DNA from: Anaerozeibacter quisquiliarum
GTDB taxonomy: Bacteria > Bacillota > Clostridia > Christensenellales > Aristaeellaceae
DNA length: 59,667 bases
Assembly (NCBI GenBank): GCA_051162045.1
Contig: JBISDI010000024.1
Strand: one strand, 5' to 3'
In this document: one piece after another, positions 16,237 to 25,546 of the stretch
How positions within the stretch are numbered: the stretch's first letter is position 1
Layout: every line of letters begins with the position of its first letter
Position numbers and translations under genes: made by a program
The notes under the pieces: generated by a model
What the model was told of the DNA's origin: nothing
What the model saw: the letters and a program-made list of their open reading frames with translations, nothing else
Databases searched by the model: none

Positions 16237-17492
16237 CGCTTCAGCATGACCTCTCGCTCGTATTTGCGCACTTGCGTAAGCCACTCGTCCCCCACCGGCA
16301 CGTTTTGCATGCGGCAGTACATGTCCCACACCGGCGCGAACGGCAGCGTCTTGGCCTCCTCCTGCGAGACCAGCCGCGCGGTGAAGTCGCCCGTACGCTC
16401 GGCCTCGACGGCCGCCTCGTGGGGCGTGAGCAGCGCGCGCAGCAGCGCCTTCTGCGCGTTGCGCATGCCGATCACCCAGGCGGCGACGCGGTTGATCGAG
16501 GCGTCGAAGTAGTCGAGCCCGATCAGCACGCGCTCGATGTAGCCGCCGAATACGATCTCGTTCATGATGGTCTGCAAGTCGTCGCTGAGCGTGACCACGT
16601 GGTCGCTGTCCCAGCGCACGCCGCGCGTGACGTGCAGGTGCAGCCTGTCGAGGTACAGCATCAGCGAGGAGATCTTGTCGGCGATCTGCTCGGTCGGATG
16701 GTAGTGGCCCGAGTCCAGCGTGTACAGCTTGCCGCGCGACAGCGCGTAGCCCATCAGCAACTCGTGCGAGCCCACGGTGTAGCTCTCGACGCCGATGCCG
16801 AACAGCTTGGACTCGACCGCGTCCAGCACGAGCGAGGTGTCCGCCTTGCCCTGGTAGATCTTGTCGAGCGAGTCGATTATGCGCGCGCGCGGCGCGGTGG
16901 TGTCGGCGGGCACGTCCTTGTAGCCGTCGGGCACCCACACGTTGACCACCGACGGCTGGCCGAGTGCGCGGGCGAACGCCTCGGCGATCTCGCGGCAGCG
17001 CCGGCCATGCTCGATCCAAAAGTCGCGCACCCGGCGGTCGGGATGCGAAAGCGTAAAGCCGTCCGCCGCGTACGGATGCGAAAAATACGTGGGGTTGATG
17101 TCGAGCCCCAGCCCCTTTTCGCGCGCCCACTCGATCCAGTGTTTGAAATCCTCGGCGGTATAGGCGTCGCGGTCGCGCATCCTGCCCTCGAGCTCGGCGT
17201 AGCTGCCGTGCAGGTTGAGCTTCTTGCGGCCGGGGATCATCGCAAGCGCCACGTCGAGGTCGGCGCGCAGTTCCTTTGCGTCCCGCGCGCGGCCGGGGTA
17301 GTTGCCGGTGGTCTGAATGCCGCCCGACGCGCCCGCGCCCGCGCTCTCGCAACCCATGATGTCGTCGCCCTGCCAGCAGTGCATGGAAATCGCGACATCG
17401 GCACATCGCGCCATCGCCCGCGCCACATCCACGCCTTTTTCCGCATAGACCTCCGCCGCATACGCGTACCCGCGTTCGATCAGATCCGCCAC
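16233..17492 (-). CDS. rhaA: L-rhamnose isomerase
   Basis: TIM-barrel isomerase (about 420 residues) interconverting L-rhamnose and L-rhamnulose. Seen: an N-terminal HCWQGDD segment, KLNLHGSYAE, the DINPTYFSHP block with the active-site His, DSGHYHPTEQ and the SDHVV metal-binding region, all strongly conserved in RhaA. GTG 17492 is given because AGGAG lies 10 bases before it; GTG 17501 is in frame but only one base from that site. No rhamnulose kinase, aldolase or transporter is in the window; the only partner is the coupled HAD phosphatase, so the enzyme may serve another rare sugar. Confidence 0.92.
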   Translation of the reverse strand: MADLIERGYAYAAEVYAEKGVDVARAMARCADVAISMHCWQGDDIMGCESAGAGASGGIQTTGNYPGRARDAKELRADLDVALAMIPGRKKLNLHGSYAELEGRMRDRDAYTAEDFKHWIEWAREKGLGLDINPTYFSHPYAADGFTLSHPDRRVRDFWIEHGRRCREIAEAFARALGQPSVVNVWVPDGYKDVPADTTAPRARIIDSLDKIYQGKADTSLVLDAVESKLFGIGVESYTVGSHELLMGYALSRGKLYTLDSGHYHPTEQIADKISSLMLYLDRLHLHVTRGVRWDSDHVVTLSDDLQTIMNEIVFGGYIERVLIGLDYFDASINRVAAWVIGMRNAQKALLRALLTPHEAAVEAERTGDFTARLVSQEEAKTLPFAPVWDMYCRMQNVPVGDEWLTQVRKYEREVMLKR

Positions 17493-17501
17493 AGTCAGCA
17501 C

Positions 17502-17671
17502 TCCTTTTCAACCTTATCCCGCGTACAATTATACCCGACCGGCGCATCGTTTTCAAGGCAAGTATGGCAGAATGGGGCCCGGAGGCCGTCAACAACCAAT
17601 GGGCCAGGGCGGCCGCTTACGAATTTCCCCGGGGCGACGTGGGACGCGCAAGCGCATTAAAATTGCGTAAA
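17502..17671. other. Intergenic stretch upstream of rhaA and rpmH
   Basis: Non-coding stretch between the divergent rhaA and rpmH units. Apart from GCGCAAGCGCATTAAAATT near 17646, a weaker relative of the motif at 17672, no gene, RNA or DnaA-box cluster was seen. Confidence 0.5.
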
Positions 17672-17689
17672 GCGCAAGCGCGTAAAAAT
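17672..17689 (+). repeat. 18-bp motif shared with the nrdR promoter
   Basis: GCGCAAGCGCGTAAAAAT lies 4 bases upstream of the -35 box of the rpmH promoter. The identical 18 bases occur at 34597, in the same orientation just upstream of the nrdR promoter. Candidate activator or repressor site. Confidence 0.55.
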
Positions 17690-17693
17690 CCGC

Positions 17694-17722
17694 TTGACAG
17701 CGTCAGGCGCATACTATATACT
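17694..17722 (+). promoter_or_regulatory. Strong promoter of the rpmH operon
   Basis: TTGACA and TATACT with a 17-base spacer, 121 bases before the rpmH ATG. Confidence 0.8.
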
Positions 17723-17843
17723 GTATGAGTTGTCGATATGATCGGCAAAGGTTTGCCATGTCATTCCGGATTGGCTTGCCGCGGTCAAACAGGCGCCGCG
17801 GCGATTCAAGATAACCTTTAAATGATGGAAAGGATGATCGACC

Positions 17844-17978
17844 ATGTTTCGTACCTACCAGCCCAAGAAGCGCCAGAGGAGCAAGGTGCACGGTTTCCGC
17901 GCCCGCATGATGACCAAGGGCGGCCGGCGTGTGCTGAAGGCGCGCCGCGCGCGCGGCCGCAGGGTGCTGTCGGCCTGA
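17844..17978 (+). CDS. rpmH: 50S ribosomal protein L34
   Basis: 44-residue, very basic protein that binds 23S rRNA in the large subunit. It starts MFRTYQPKKRQRSK and ends in the Arg-rich GRRVLKARRARGR tail diagnostic of L34. AAAGGA lies upstream. It heads the rpmH-rnpA-yidD unit, the standard order next to the replication origin in many bacteria, although dnaA is not in the window: rhaA lies upstream in the opposite direction. Confidence 0.95.
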   Translation: MFRTYQPKKRQRSKVHGFRARMMTKGGRRVLKARRARGRRVLSA

Positions 17979-17983
17979 TCGGC

Positions 17984-18373
17984 TTGGACGGACAGACCCG
18001 CGGCGCTGCGCGCCCGCTTCATCCCTTTCGGCTGGGCAGGCAGTTCAGTCTGGGGCGCAACAAGTACTACAAGATCGTCTACCGCCGTGGAAAGTCTTTT
18101 CCGGGGCGGTCGATGGTACTTGTGTATTTGAAGGATCGTTCGATTCGGGTGGGTTTCTCGGTGTCGTCGAAGATCGGCGGCGCGGTGGTGCGCAATCGGA
18201 TCCGCCGCCTGATGCGCGAGGATTTCCGCATGCTCCGGCCTCGCTTGAAGCCGGGCCGGTATGTGTTCACCGCGCGCGTCGCGGCGGCGCAGACCGCGCA
18301 CGAAGCGCTCAAGCGCGAAATGTACGCGCTGCTGGGGCGCGCGGAACTGATCGACCGGGATATGGCGCCGTGA
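17984..18373 (+). CDS. rnpA: Ribonuclease P protein component
   Basis: Protein subunit of RNase P, which helps the catalytic RNA mature tRNA 5' ends. About 129 residues with the signature R-x-G-K-S-F near residue 33, then VGFSVSSKIGGAVVRNRIRRLMRE, the RNR motif of all RnpA proteins (shown here only in part: VVRNRIRRLMRE). The start is uncertain: TTG 17984, five bases after rpmH, is used, but the conserved part begins at LGRQFSLGRN and no clear ribosome site exists, so coupling to rpmH translation is likely. The stop overlaps the GTG of yidD. Confidence 0.88.
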   Translation: MDGQTRGAARPLHPFRLGRQFSLGRNKYYKIVYRRGKSFPGRSMVLVYLKDRSIRVGFSVSSKIGGAVVRNRIRRLMREDFRMLRPRLKPGRYVFTARVAAAQTAHEALKREMYALLGRAELIDRDMAP

Positions 18374-18579
18374 AGCGCTGCATGCTGGCCGCCATCCGCT
18401 TCTACCGCCGGTCGATCAGCCCGGGGCTGCCTCCGGCCTGCCGTTTTTTTCCCACCTGTTCCGAGTACGCGCTCGAGGCCATCGAGCGCTATGGCGCGTT
18501 CAAGGGGGGATGGATGGCCTTTTGGCGCATCCTGCGCTGCAACCCGTTCAGCAAAGGCGGGTATGACCCGGTGCCCTAG
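18370..18579 (+). CDS. yidD: Membrane protein insertion efficiency factor YidD
   Basis: 69-residue protein with the family signature YRRSISPGLPP, CRFFPTCSEYALEAIERYG (shown partly: FFPTCSEYA) and a C-terminal CNPFSKGGYDPVP. It has the paired Cys of the family and an N-terminal amphipathic helix that holds it at the membrane. Its GTG start overlaps the rnpA stop (GTGA). It aids YidC-dependent insertion; yidC follows after a 214-base gap containing a repeat. Confidence 0.93.
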   Translation: MKRCMLAAIRFYRRSISPGLPPACRFFPTCSEYALEAIERYGAFKGGWMAFWRILRCNPFSKGGYDPVP

Positions 18580-18583
18580 GCGG

Positions 18584-18754
18584 GTCACGCGCGGCCGGTT
18601 GCGGCCGCTCACGCGAACGGCCGGCCCGGATGGGCCGGGACGACCGTTGCGAATTGAGTGAGGGCGGGCGCGCCCTTTGTCGGAATTCATGGACGCCGGC
18701 GGAGCCGACACCCATGATTGAATCTGGAAGGCCTCGGCCCTCCAAACCTCCCGG
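18584..18754 (+). repeat. Dispersed intergenic repeat, family 1, copy i
   Basis: Begins GGTCACGCG, contains TTGCGAATTGAGTGAGGG and a GACGCCGGCGG...AGCCGACACCCATG hairpin, and ends CCTCCAAACCTCCCGG. Related copies lie at 44231 (reversed), 53274 (same direction) and 59491 (reversed). It splits the usually tight yidD-yidC junction. No transposase and no open frame. Confidence 0.7.
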
Positions 18755-18793
18755 AAGTTTTCCTAACGATTCTATGTGGAGGATAGTTGATCG

Positions 18794-19726
18794 ATGTTTT
18801 TTATCAGCGCCTTTTTGAAGGACGTTCTGGAGTACATTTACCGGTTCGTGGGCAACTACGGCTGGTCGGTCGTGTTGTTTACGCTGCTTATCCGCCTCGT
18901 GGTGCTGCCGCTGGACATCAAGTCCAGAAAATCGATGCGCCGCATGGCCGTCGTCCAGCCCAAGATGGAGGCCCTCCAGAAGAAGTACGCCAACGACCGC
19001 GACAAGCTGAATCAGAAGATGAACGAGCTCTACCGCAAGGAGCGCGTGAATCCCCTGTCCGGTTGTCTGCCGATGCTCTTGTCGCTGCCGATCTTGTTCT
19101 GCATGTTCGACGCGATGCGCGTGGTGGCCAATGAGCACACCGTGCAGATGATCCTGAACATGATGAACGGCACCTTCGACGCCAGCAAGATGCAGTCGTT
19201 CCTGTGGATCAAGAACGTCTACCAGCCCGACTCCTTCATGGCCACGATCATCCCGGCCGTGGGCGACAAGCTCTCTCAGATCGCCCATGTGGGCGGCAGC
19301 TCTATCCTGACCCAGGAGAACATCGACGCGGTGCGCGCCTTCCTGAACACCGACGCCTACCGCGCGATTGCCGAGCAGTTCGGCGCGAGCACCTACGTCT
19401 ACCGCGCCCCGATGCTGTTCTGGACGATTCAGATCCCCACCCAATTCAATGGCCTGTTCATCCTGCCGCTGCTGGCCGGCGCGAGCCAGTTCTTTTCTTC
19501 GAAGCTGATGACCCCGGCCGGGCAGGCGCAAAGCGCGCAGCAGCAGCAGACCGGCAAGATGATGACCTGGTTCTTCCCGATTTTCTCGATCTGGATCTGC
19601 TCGACCTCCACCGCCGCGTTCTCGATCTACTGGGTGGCGGTCAACATCCTGCAAATTGTGCAGCAGTACTTCATCAACCTGTATTTTGAGCGCCAGGATA
19701 AGGCCAAGCCTGAGGAGGTCGTCTGA
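18794..19726 (+). CDS. yidC: YidC/Oxa1 family membrane protein insertase
   Basis: 310-residue insertase placing membrane proteins into the cytoplasmic membrane alone or with SecYEG. Seen: a first helix near residues 22-40 (GWSVVLFTLLIRLVVLPL) with the conserved Arg in the hydrophilic groove, the positively charged loop PKMEALQKKYANDRDKLNQK (first part: PKMEALQKKY) and CLPMLLSLPILF, then three C-terminal helices with WFFPIFSIW. There is no lipobox and no large extracytoplasmic domain, the compact Gram-positive form. It contains an extra loop of about 100 residues between helices 2 and 3. GGAGG lies 12 bases before the ATG. Jag follows 2 bases later. Confidence 0.92.
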   Translation: MFFISAFLKDVLEYIYRFVGNYGWSVVLFTLLIRLVVLPLDIKSRKSMRRMAVVQPKMEALQKKYANDRDKLNQKMNELYRKERVNPLSGCLPMLLSLPILFCMFDAMRVVANEHTVQMILNMMNGTFDASKMQSFLWIKNVYQPDSFMATIIPAVGDKLSQIAHVGGSSILTQENIDAVRAFLNTDAYRAIAEQFGASTYVYRAPMLFWTIQIPTQFNGLFILPLLAGASQFFSSKLMTPAGQAQSAQQQQTGKMMTWFFPIFSIWICSTSTAAFSIYWVAVNILQIVQQYFINLYFERQDKAKPEEVV

Positions 19727-19728
19727 CT

Positions 19729-20706
19729 TTGATTTCGATCGAAAAGAGTGGCAAGACGGTCGAGGATGCCGTCCAGGCCGGTTTGCACGAGCTAAAGAAG
19801 GATTCGTCTGAAGTTACCATCGACGTGTTGGAGTACGGCAGTCCCGGCCTGTTCGGGATGTTCGGCAAGCTGGCCCGCGTCCGGCTCACCGTCAAGCAGG
19901 AGCCGGAGCTGGATTTCGAAATGCCGGTGTTCTCGCTCGATCAGCAGCCGCCGCAAAGGCGCGCCGCAAAACCCGAACCCAAGGCCGAACCCAAGGCCGA
20001 AACCCGGCCCGAGCCGAAGCCGGAACCCGCGCCTGCGCCCAAGCAGGAAGCCCGCAAGCCCGAGCCCCGGCCCGAACCGGCCAGGCAAGCGCAGCCCGAG
20101 CAGGCCAAGCCGCGCCAGCCCGTGCGGGAGCCGCGCGCCGAACAGCCGCGCGCGCCCCGACCGCCGCGAAAACCCCGGGCGCCGCGCGAGGAGCCCCGGC
20201 GCGAGCCGATGCCGCCGGCGACGGCGGAGGATCTGCCGCCGCTCGACGTGGATGCGTTGGGCCCCGACGGCAAGACCGCCTACGAGTTTTTGGCGAGGCT
20301 TACGCAGCTGATGGGCGCCGAAGTCGAGATCCGGATCAGGGAATCCGAGGGGCACCTGGCGGTGCAGATGATCGGCGACACGCTGGGCGTCTTGATCGGG
20401 CGGCACGGCGACACGCTGGACGCGTTGCAGTACCTGACCAGCCTGCAGGTCAACAAGGGCCGCAGCGAATACCTGCGCGTGACGCTCGATACCGAGTACT
20501 ACCGCGCCAAGCGCGAGGAAGCACTCAGGCGGCTGGCCGAGCGCATGGCGAACCGCGTGCGCAAGACCGGGCATCGGGTGGCGCTCGAGCCGATGAATCC
20601 CTACGAGCGCCGGGTGCTGCACTCCGCGTTGCAGAATCACAGCTACGTGACCACCCATTCCGAGGGCGAGGAGCCCTACCGGCGGGTGATTATCACGCCC
20701 AGGTAG
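19729..20706 (+). CDS. khpB: RNA-binding protein Jag/KhpB (SpoIIIJ-associated)
   Basis: 325 residues from a TTG start two bases after yidC. Domains: Jag_N (1-55, with GSPGLFGMFG), a Pro/Glu/Lys/Arg-rich low-complexity linker (about 65-165) of repeated P-E-P-K-type units, a KH domain (about 190-250, with GVLIGRHGDTLDALQYL instead of classical GxxG, partly quoted: LIGRHGDTLDAL) and an R3H domain ending in SEGEEPYRRVII. KhpB pairs with KhpA as an RNA chaperone that affects cell elongation. The linker is longer than in B. subtilis Jag. mnmE, often next, is absent. Confidence 0.93.
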   Translation: MISIEKSGKTVEDAVQAGLHELKKDSSEVTIDVLEYGSPGLFGMFGKLARVRLTVKQEPELDFEMPVFSLDQQPPQRRAAKPEPKAEPKAETRPEPKPEPAPAPKQEARKPEPRPEPARQAQPEQAKPRQPVREPRAEQPRAPRPPRKPRAPREEPRREPMPPATAEDLPPLDVDALGPDGKTAYEFLARLTQLMGAEVEIRIRESEGHLAVQMIGDTLGVLIGRHGDTLDALQYLTSLQVNKGRSEYLRVTLDTEYYRAKREEALRRLAERMANRVRKTGHRVALEPMNPYERRVLHSALQNHSYVTTHSEGEEPYRRVIITPR

Positions 20707-20727
20707 TTCTGGAGGGATCCAATAGCG

Positions 20728-20742
20728 CCGGCCAAAGGCCGG
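20728..20742 (+). terminator. Short hairpin after khpB
   Basis: CCGGCC-AAA-GGCCGG, 22 bases after the stop; no T-run. Possible weak terminator or 3' protection. Confidence 0.35.
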
Positions 20743-20749
20743 ATAACCG

Positions 20750-20893
20750 CTGATCTGTTCGAGCGTCGGCTGGTGAGGTGATTTTTCGTCCGATTCTCCC
20801 TTACGAGACCGCAGGCGTGGCAGCGCTACGCCAAGGCTTCGCAAGGAATGAGCGGGTGAAAAAGCCCCGCCGGGCGGCGTCGGAGCAGATCAG
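20750..20893 (+). repeat. Structured intergenic repeat, family 2, copy 1
   Basis: About 144 bases closed by an 11-bp stem (CTGATCTGTTC with GAGCAGATCAG). Inside, GATTTTTCGTCC faces GGGTGAAAAAGC and a central GGCAGCGCTACGCC lies between. Copies at 47692 and 54907 keep the inner parts but have different, again self-complementary, outer arms. Candidate structured RNA or non-autonomous element. Confidence 0.65.
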
Positions 20894-20946
20894 TGGTCAT
20901 CTAACAACGGGCTGGTTTCGATATTGAGGAAGGAGGCGCTCTGTTG

Positions 20947-21621
20947 ATGAGTACATGGGATATCGTCATACGCATTGGGGTGGCCATCCTAATCGGAACG
21001 GTGATCGGGGTCGAGCGCGAGCGCAAGAACCGGCCGGCTGGCATGCGCACCCATGTGCTGGTGTGTTTGGGCGCATGCGTGGTGGCGTTGGTCGAATGTG
21101 CGATTCGCGACGATATGATAAGCATGGGCGGCGGCGCTGTCGGTTACACGATGGGGCGCATCAGCGCGCAGGTAATCAGCGGCATCGGCTTCCTGGGCGC
21201 GGGCACCATCTTCACCGCCCGCAAGAAGATTGCGGGGCTGACCACCGCCGCTTCGCTGTGGAACGCGGCATGCCTGGGCATGGCGGCCGGCATGGGCTAC
21301 TACCTGATCGCGGGGCTGGGCTGCGCGCTGGTCATGATCGTGCTCATGGCGCTGCAGAAGATCGTGGTGGTGCACGCCAGCAAGAAGATGGAGATCAAGT
21401 TCATCCACCGGGTGGAGACCATCGACTTCATCAACAGCTACTTCGATGAAAAGGGCATCATGGTGCTGGACGTCGACTTCAGCGTGGACAACCGGCCCGA
21501 GGGCAATCTGTACACCAACTATTACGACCTGCAATTGCCCAAGGAACTGACCTACCGCGACATCGTCATGACGCTGTCGGAGCACGCCAATGTGCAGGGG
21601 ATCAGGACGACCAATACTTGA
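20947..21621 (+). CDS. MgtC/SapB family membrane protein
   Basis: 224 residues. The N-terminal half has four hydrophobic helices and the MgtC signature: IGTVIGVERE, RPAGMRTHVLV and the GIGFLGAGTIF motif around residues 80-90, followed by GLTTAASLW. The C-terminal 75 residues form a soluble ACT-like domain. MgtC proteins are linked to magnesium limitation and inhibition of the F-ATPase in pathogens, but most members are uncharacterised and no ion can be assigned here. ATG 20947 lies 10 bases after AAGGAGG; TTG 20944 is an alternative. Confidence 0.88.
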   Translation: MSTWDIVIRIGVAILIGTVIGVERERKNRPAGMRTHVLVCLGACVVALVECAIRDDMISMGGGAVGYTMGRISAQVISGIGFLGAGTIFTARKKIAGLTTAASLWNAACLGMAAGMGYYLIAGLGCALVMIVLMALQKIVVVHASKKMEIKFIHRVETIDFINSYFDEKGIMVLDVDFSVDNRPEGNLYTNYYDLQLPKELTYRDIVMTLSEHANVQGIRTTNT

Positions 21622-21623
21622 GA

Positions 21624-21652
21624 TTGATACGGCGCGTTTCATGTGTTATAAT
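21624..21652 (+). promoter_or_regulatory. Promoter of the membrane-anchored protein gene
   Basis: TTGATA and TATAAT separated by 17 bases, overlapping the 3' edge of the MgtC-like gene stop region. Confidence 0.75.
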
Positions 21653-21686
21653 ACGCGTGATGTTTATCGCAGGAGGGCGTGAGGAG

Positions 21687-22511
21687 ATGAGCAACCGGGA
21701 TCGCGACTACGACGAGGACGTATTTTCGCTGGACGAGGATCTGGCCCGCGAGAAACGCAGGCAGTGGATTCAATACCTGGTGGTGGCGTTCGGCGCCGCC
21801 GTGGTCGTCTCTCTGGCGCTGTACGGCTCGATTGTGCTCACGAACAACCGCCTGGCGCAGCGGCAAAGCGCCCAGGTTGAACCGGCCGTGCCCGAGGGCG
21901 GCGAACAACCCGGCCGGCAGCCGGGCGGCCCCTCGCCCGCCAGCACCGATTTCTGGCCAAGCGAGCTGTTCCCAACCATTCCGGTGCTCGAGTCCGCGGC
22001 GTACGACACCCGGACCGAGCCGGGCTATGCCGAGATCAAGGTGCCCTCGCAGACGGCGAAGGGCTTTGACGACTACATTGCGGGGCTGACCGATAAGGGC
22101 GCGTCGGTGTACACGCGTACGCCGCGCCTGAGCGTGCTGATGTTCGAAGGGGTGGAAGTCCACCTGATCGCCAGCAACCAGGGCAACCGTGTGGTGCTGG
22201 CCAACGAGCCGGCGCAATCCTGGAGCGAGCCCAGCTACTCGGCTTTCCCGCTGCCCGCGGCCGGCCGAATGGTGTCGGTCAAGGACGGTGTGAGCTCGCT
22301 CAGCCGCGTACTGACCTATCGCGGCGCGACCACGCTCGACGCGCTCGAATACGCGGGCAACCTGACCGCCGACGGCTGGACGATCTCGGGCAGCCTCGAG
22401 CCCACCAACAACATCTTCATGGCGGTCTATAAAAAGAACAACCTGCAAATCACGATCGACTACTTCTCCTCGGGCGACAATTATCAGGTCAGGTTGGATT
22501 ATTTAAACTGA
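21687..22511 (+). CDS. Hypothetical membrane-anchored extracytoplasmic protein
   Basis: 274 residues: an acidic cytoplasmic N-terminus (RDRDYDEDVFSLDEDL), one membrane helix at about residues 32-53, a Pro/Gly/Glu-rich spacer (about 65-90), and a C-terminal alpha/beta region (95-274) with two similar halves, each holding a Gly-Tyr-Ala or Gly-Asn-Leu strand and a final TIDYFSSGDNYQV. No catalytic motif is visible. ATG 21687 follows AGGAGG by 10 bases; the ATG at 21660 would be at the transcription start. Not recognised; topology suggests a surface or wall-side role. Confidence 0.75.
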   Translation: MSNRDRDYDEDVFSLDEDLAREKRRQWIQYLVVAFGAAVVVSLALYGSIVLTNNRLAQRQSAQVEPAVPEGGEQPGRQPGGPSPASTDFWPSELFPTIPVLESAAYDTRTEPGYAEIKVPSQTAKGFDDYIAGLTDKGASVYTRTPRLSVLMFEGVEVHLIASNQGNRVVLANEPAQSWSEPSYSAFPLPAAGRMVSVKDGVSSLSRVLTYRGATTLDALEYAGNLTADGWTISGSLEPTNNIFMAVYKKNNLQITIDYFSSGDNYQVRLDYLN

Positions 22512-22514
22512 CGG

Positions 22515-22581
22515 GGCGGGCGGCCACGGGTCGTCTCTACGGGGCATATAGAACCCGTGTAGGGACGGCCTGTGGCCGTCC
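22515..22581. repeat. Long palindromic element, GGCGGCC family
   Basis: GGGCGGCCACGGGTCG and CTACGGGG pair with CCCGTGTAG and the downstream GGACGGCCTGTGGCCGTCC, which itself can fold. Related G/C hairpins occur at 50028 and 55572. It follows the stop of the membrane protein by a few bases and may end transcription. Confidence 0.55.
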
Positions 22582-22674
22582 GTTTCCGCCCCTGGAATCA
22601 CTGCCCTTACCCGTCATCTGTGTGAATATTGCGTATAAGACATAACACAATTTCCGAAATTAACCTGTATCCGC

Positions 22675-22703
22675 TTGTCGCAGAAGGCGTATTGGGGTAT
22701 ATT
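22675..22703 (+). promoter_or_regulatory. Promoter of ppdK
   Basis: TTGTCG and TATATT with a 17-base spacer, 51 bases before the ATG. Confidence 0.55.
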
Positions 22704-22754
22704 GATATGTGCTGAATGTGGAAGCGCTCATTTTTAACGACGAGGGGGAGCAAT

Positions 22755-25394
<2,640 letters not shown>

Positions 25395-25420
25395 TCAAGC
25401 TTATCACCTTGGGATGACAG

Positions 25421-25463
25421 CAGGGGCTGCAGCGCCTTTTGGGGCGCGGCAGCCCCTGTTTTT
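25421..25463 (+). terminator. Rho-independent terminator of ppdK
   Basis: CAGGGGCTGC pairs with GCAGCCCCTG, with inner GCGCC/GGCGC pairing, followed by TTTTT. It also separates the phage-like cassette from host transcription. Confidence 0.92.
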
Positions 25464-25546
25464 GTGCGCCCGGCATGCACATGTCTCATTCTGTCGCCTT
25501 GTCGCCTTTAGCATCCATGTCGGACAAAGCGTGAAGGGGCGATCGA

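Noticed and set aside
15628..17595. 655-codon frame that seems to fuse a long Arg/Ala-rich part to the HAD phosphatase
   Set aside because: The upstream part is the shadow of rhaA; the HAD ATG overlaps the rhaA stop.
17502..17843. Possible oriC next to rpmH
   Set aside because: No dnaA gene and no cluster of TTATCCACA boxes; only one weak TTATCC-like string.
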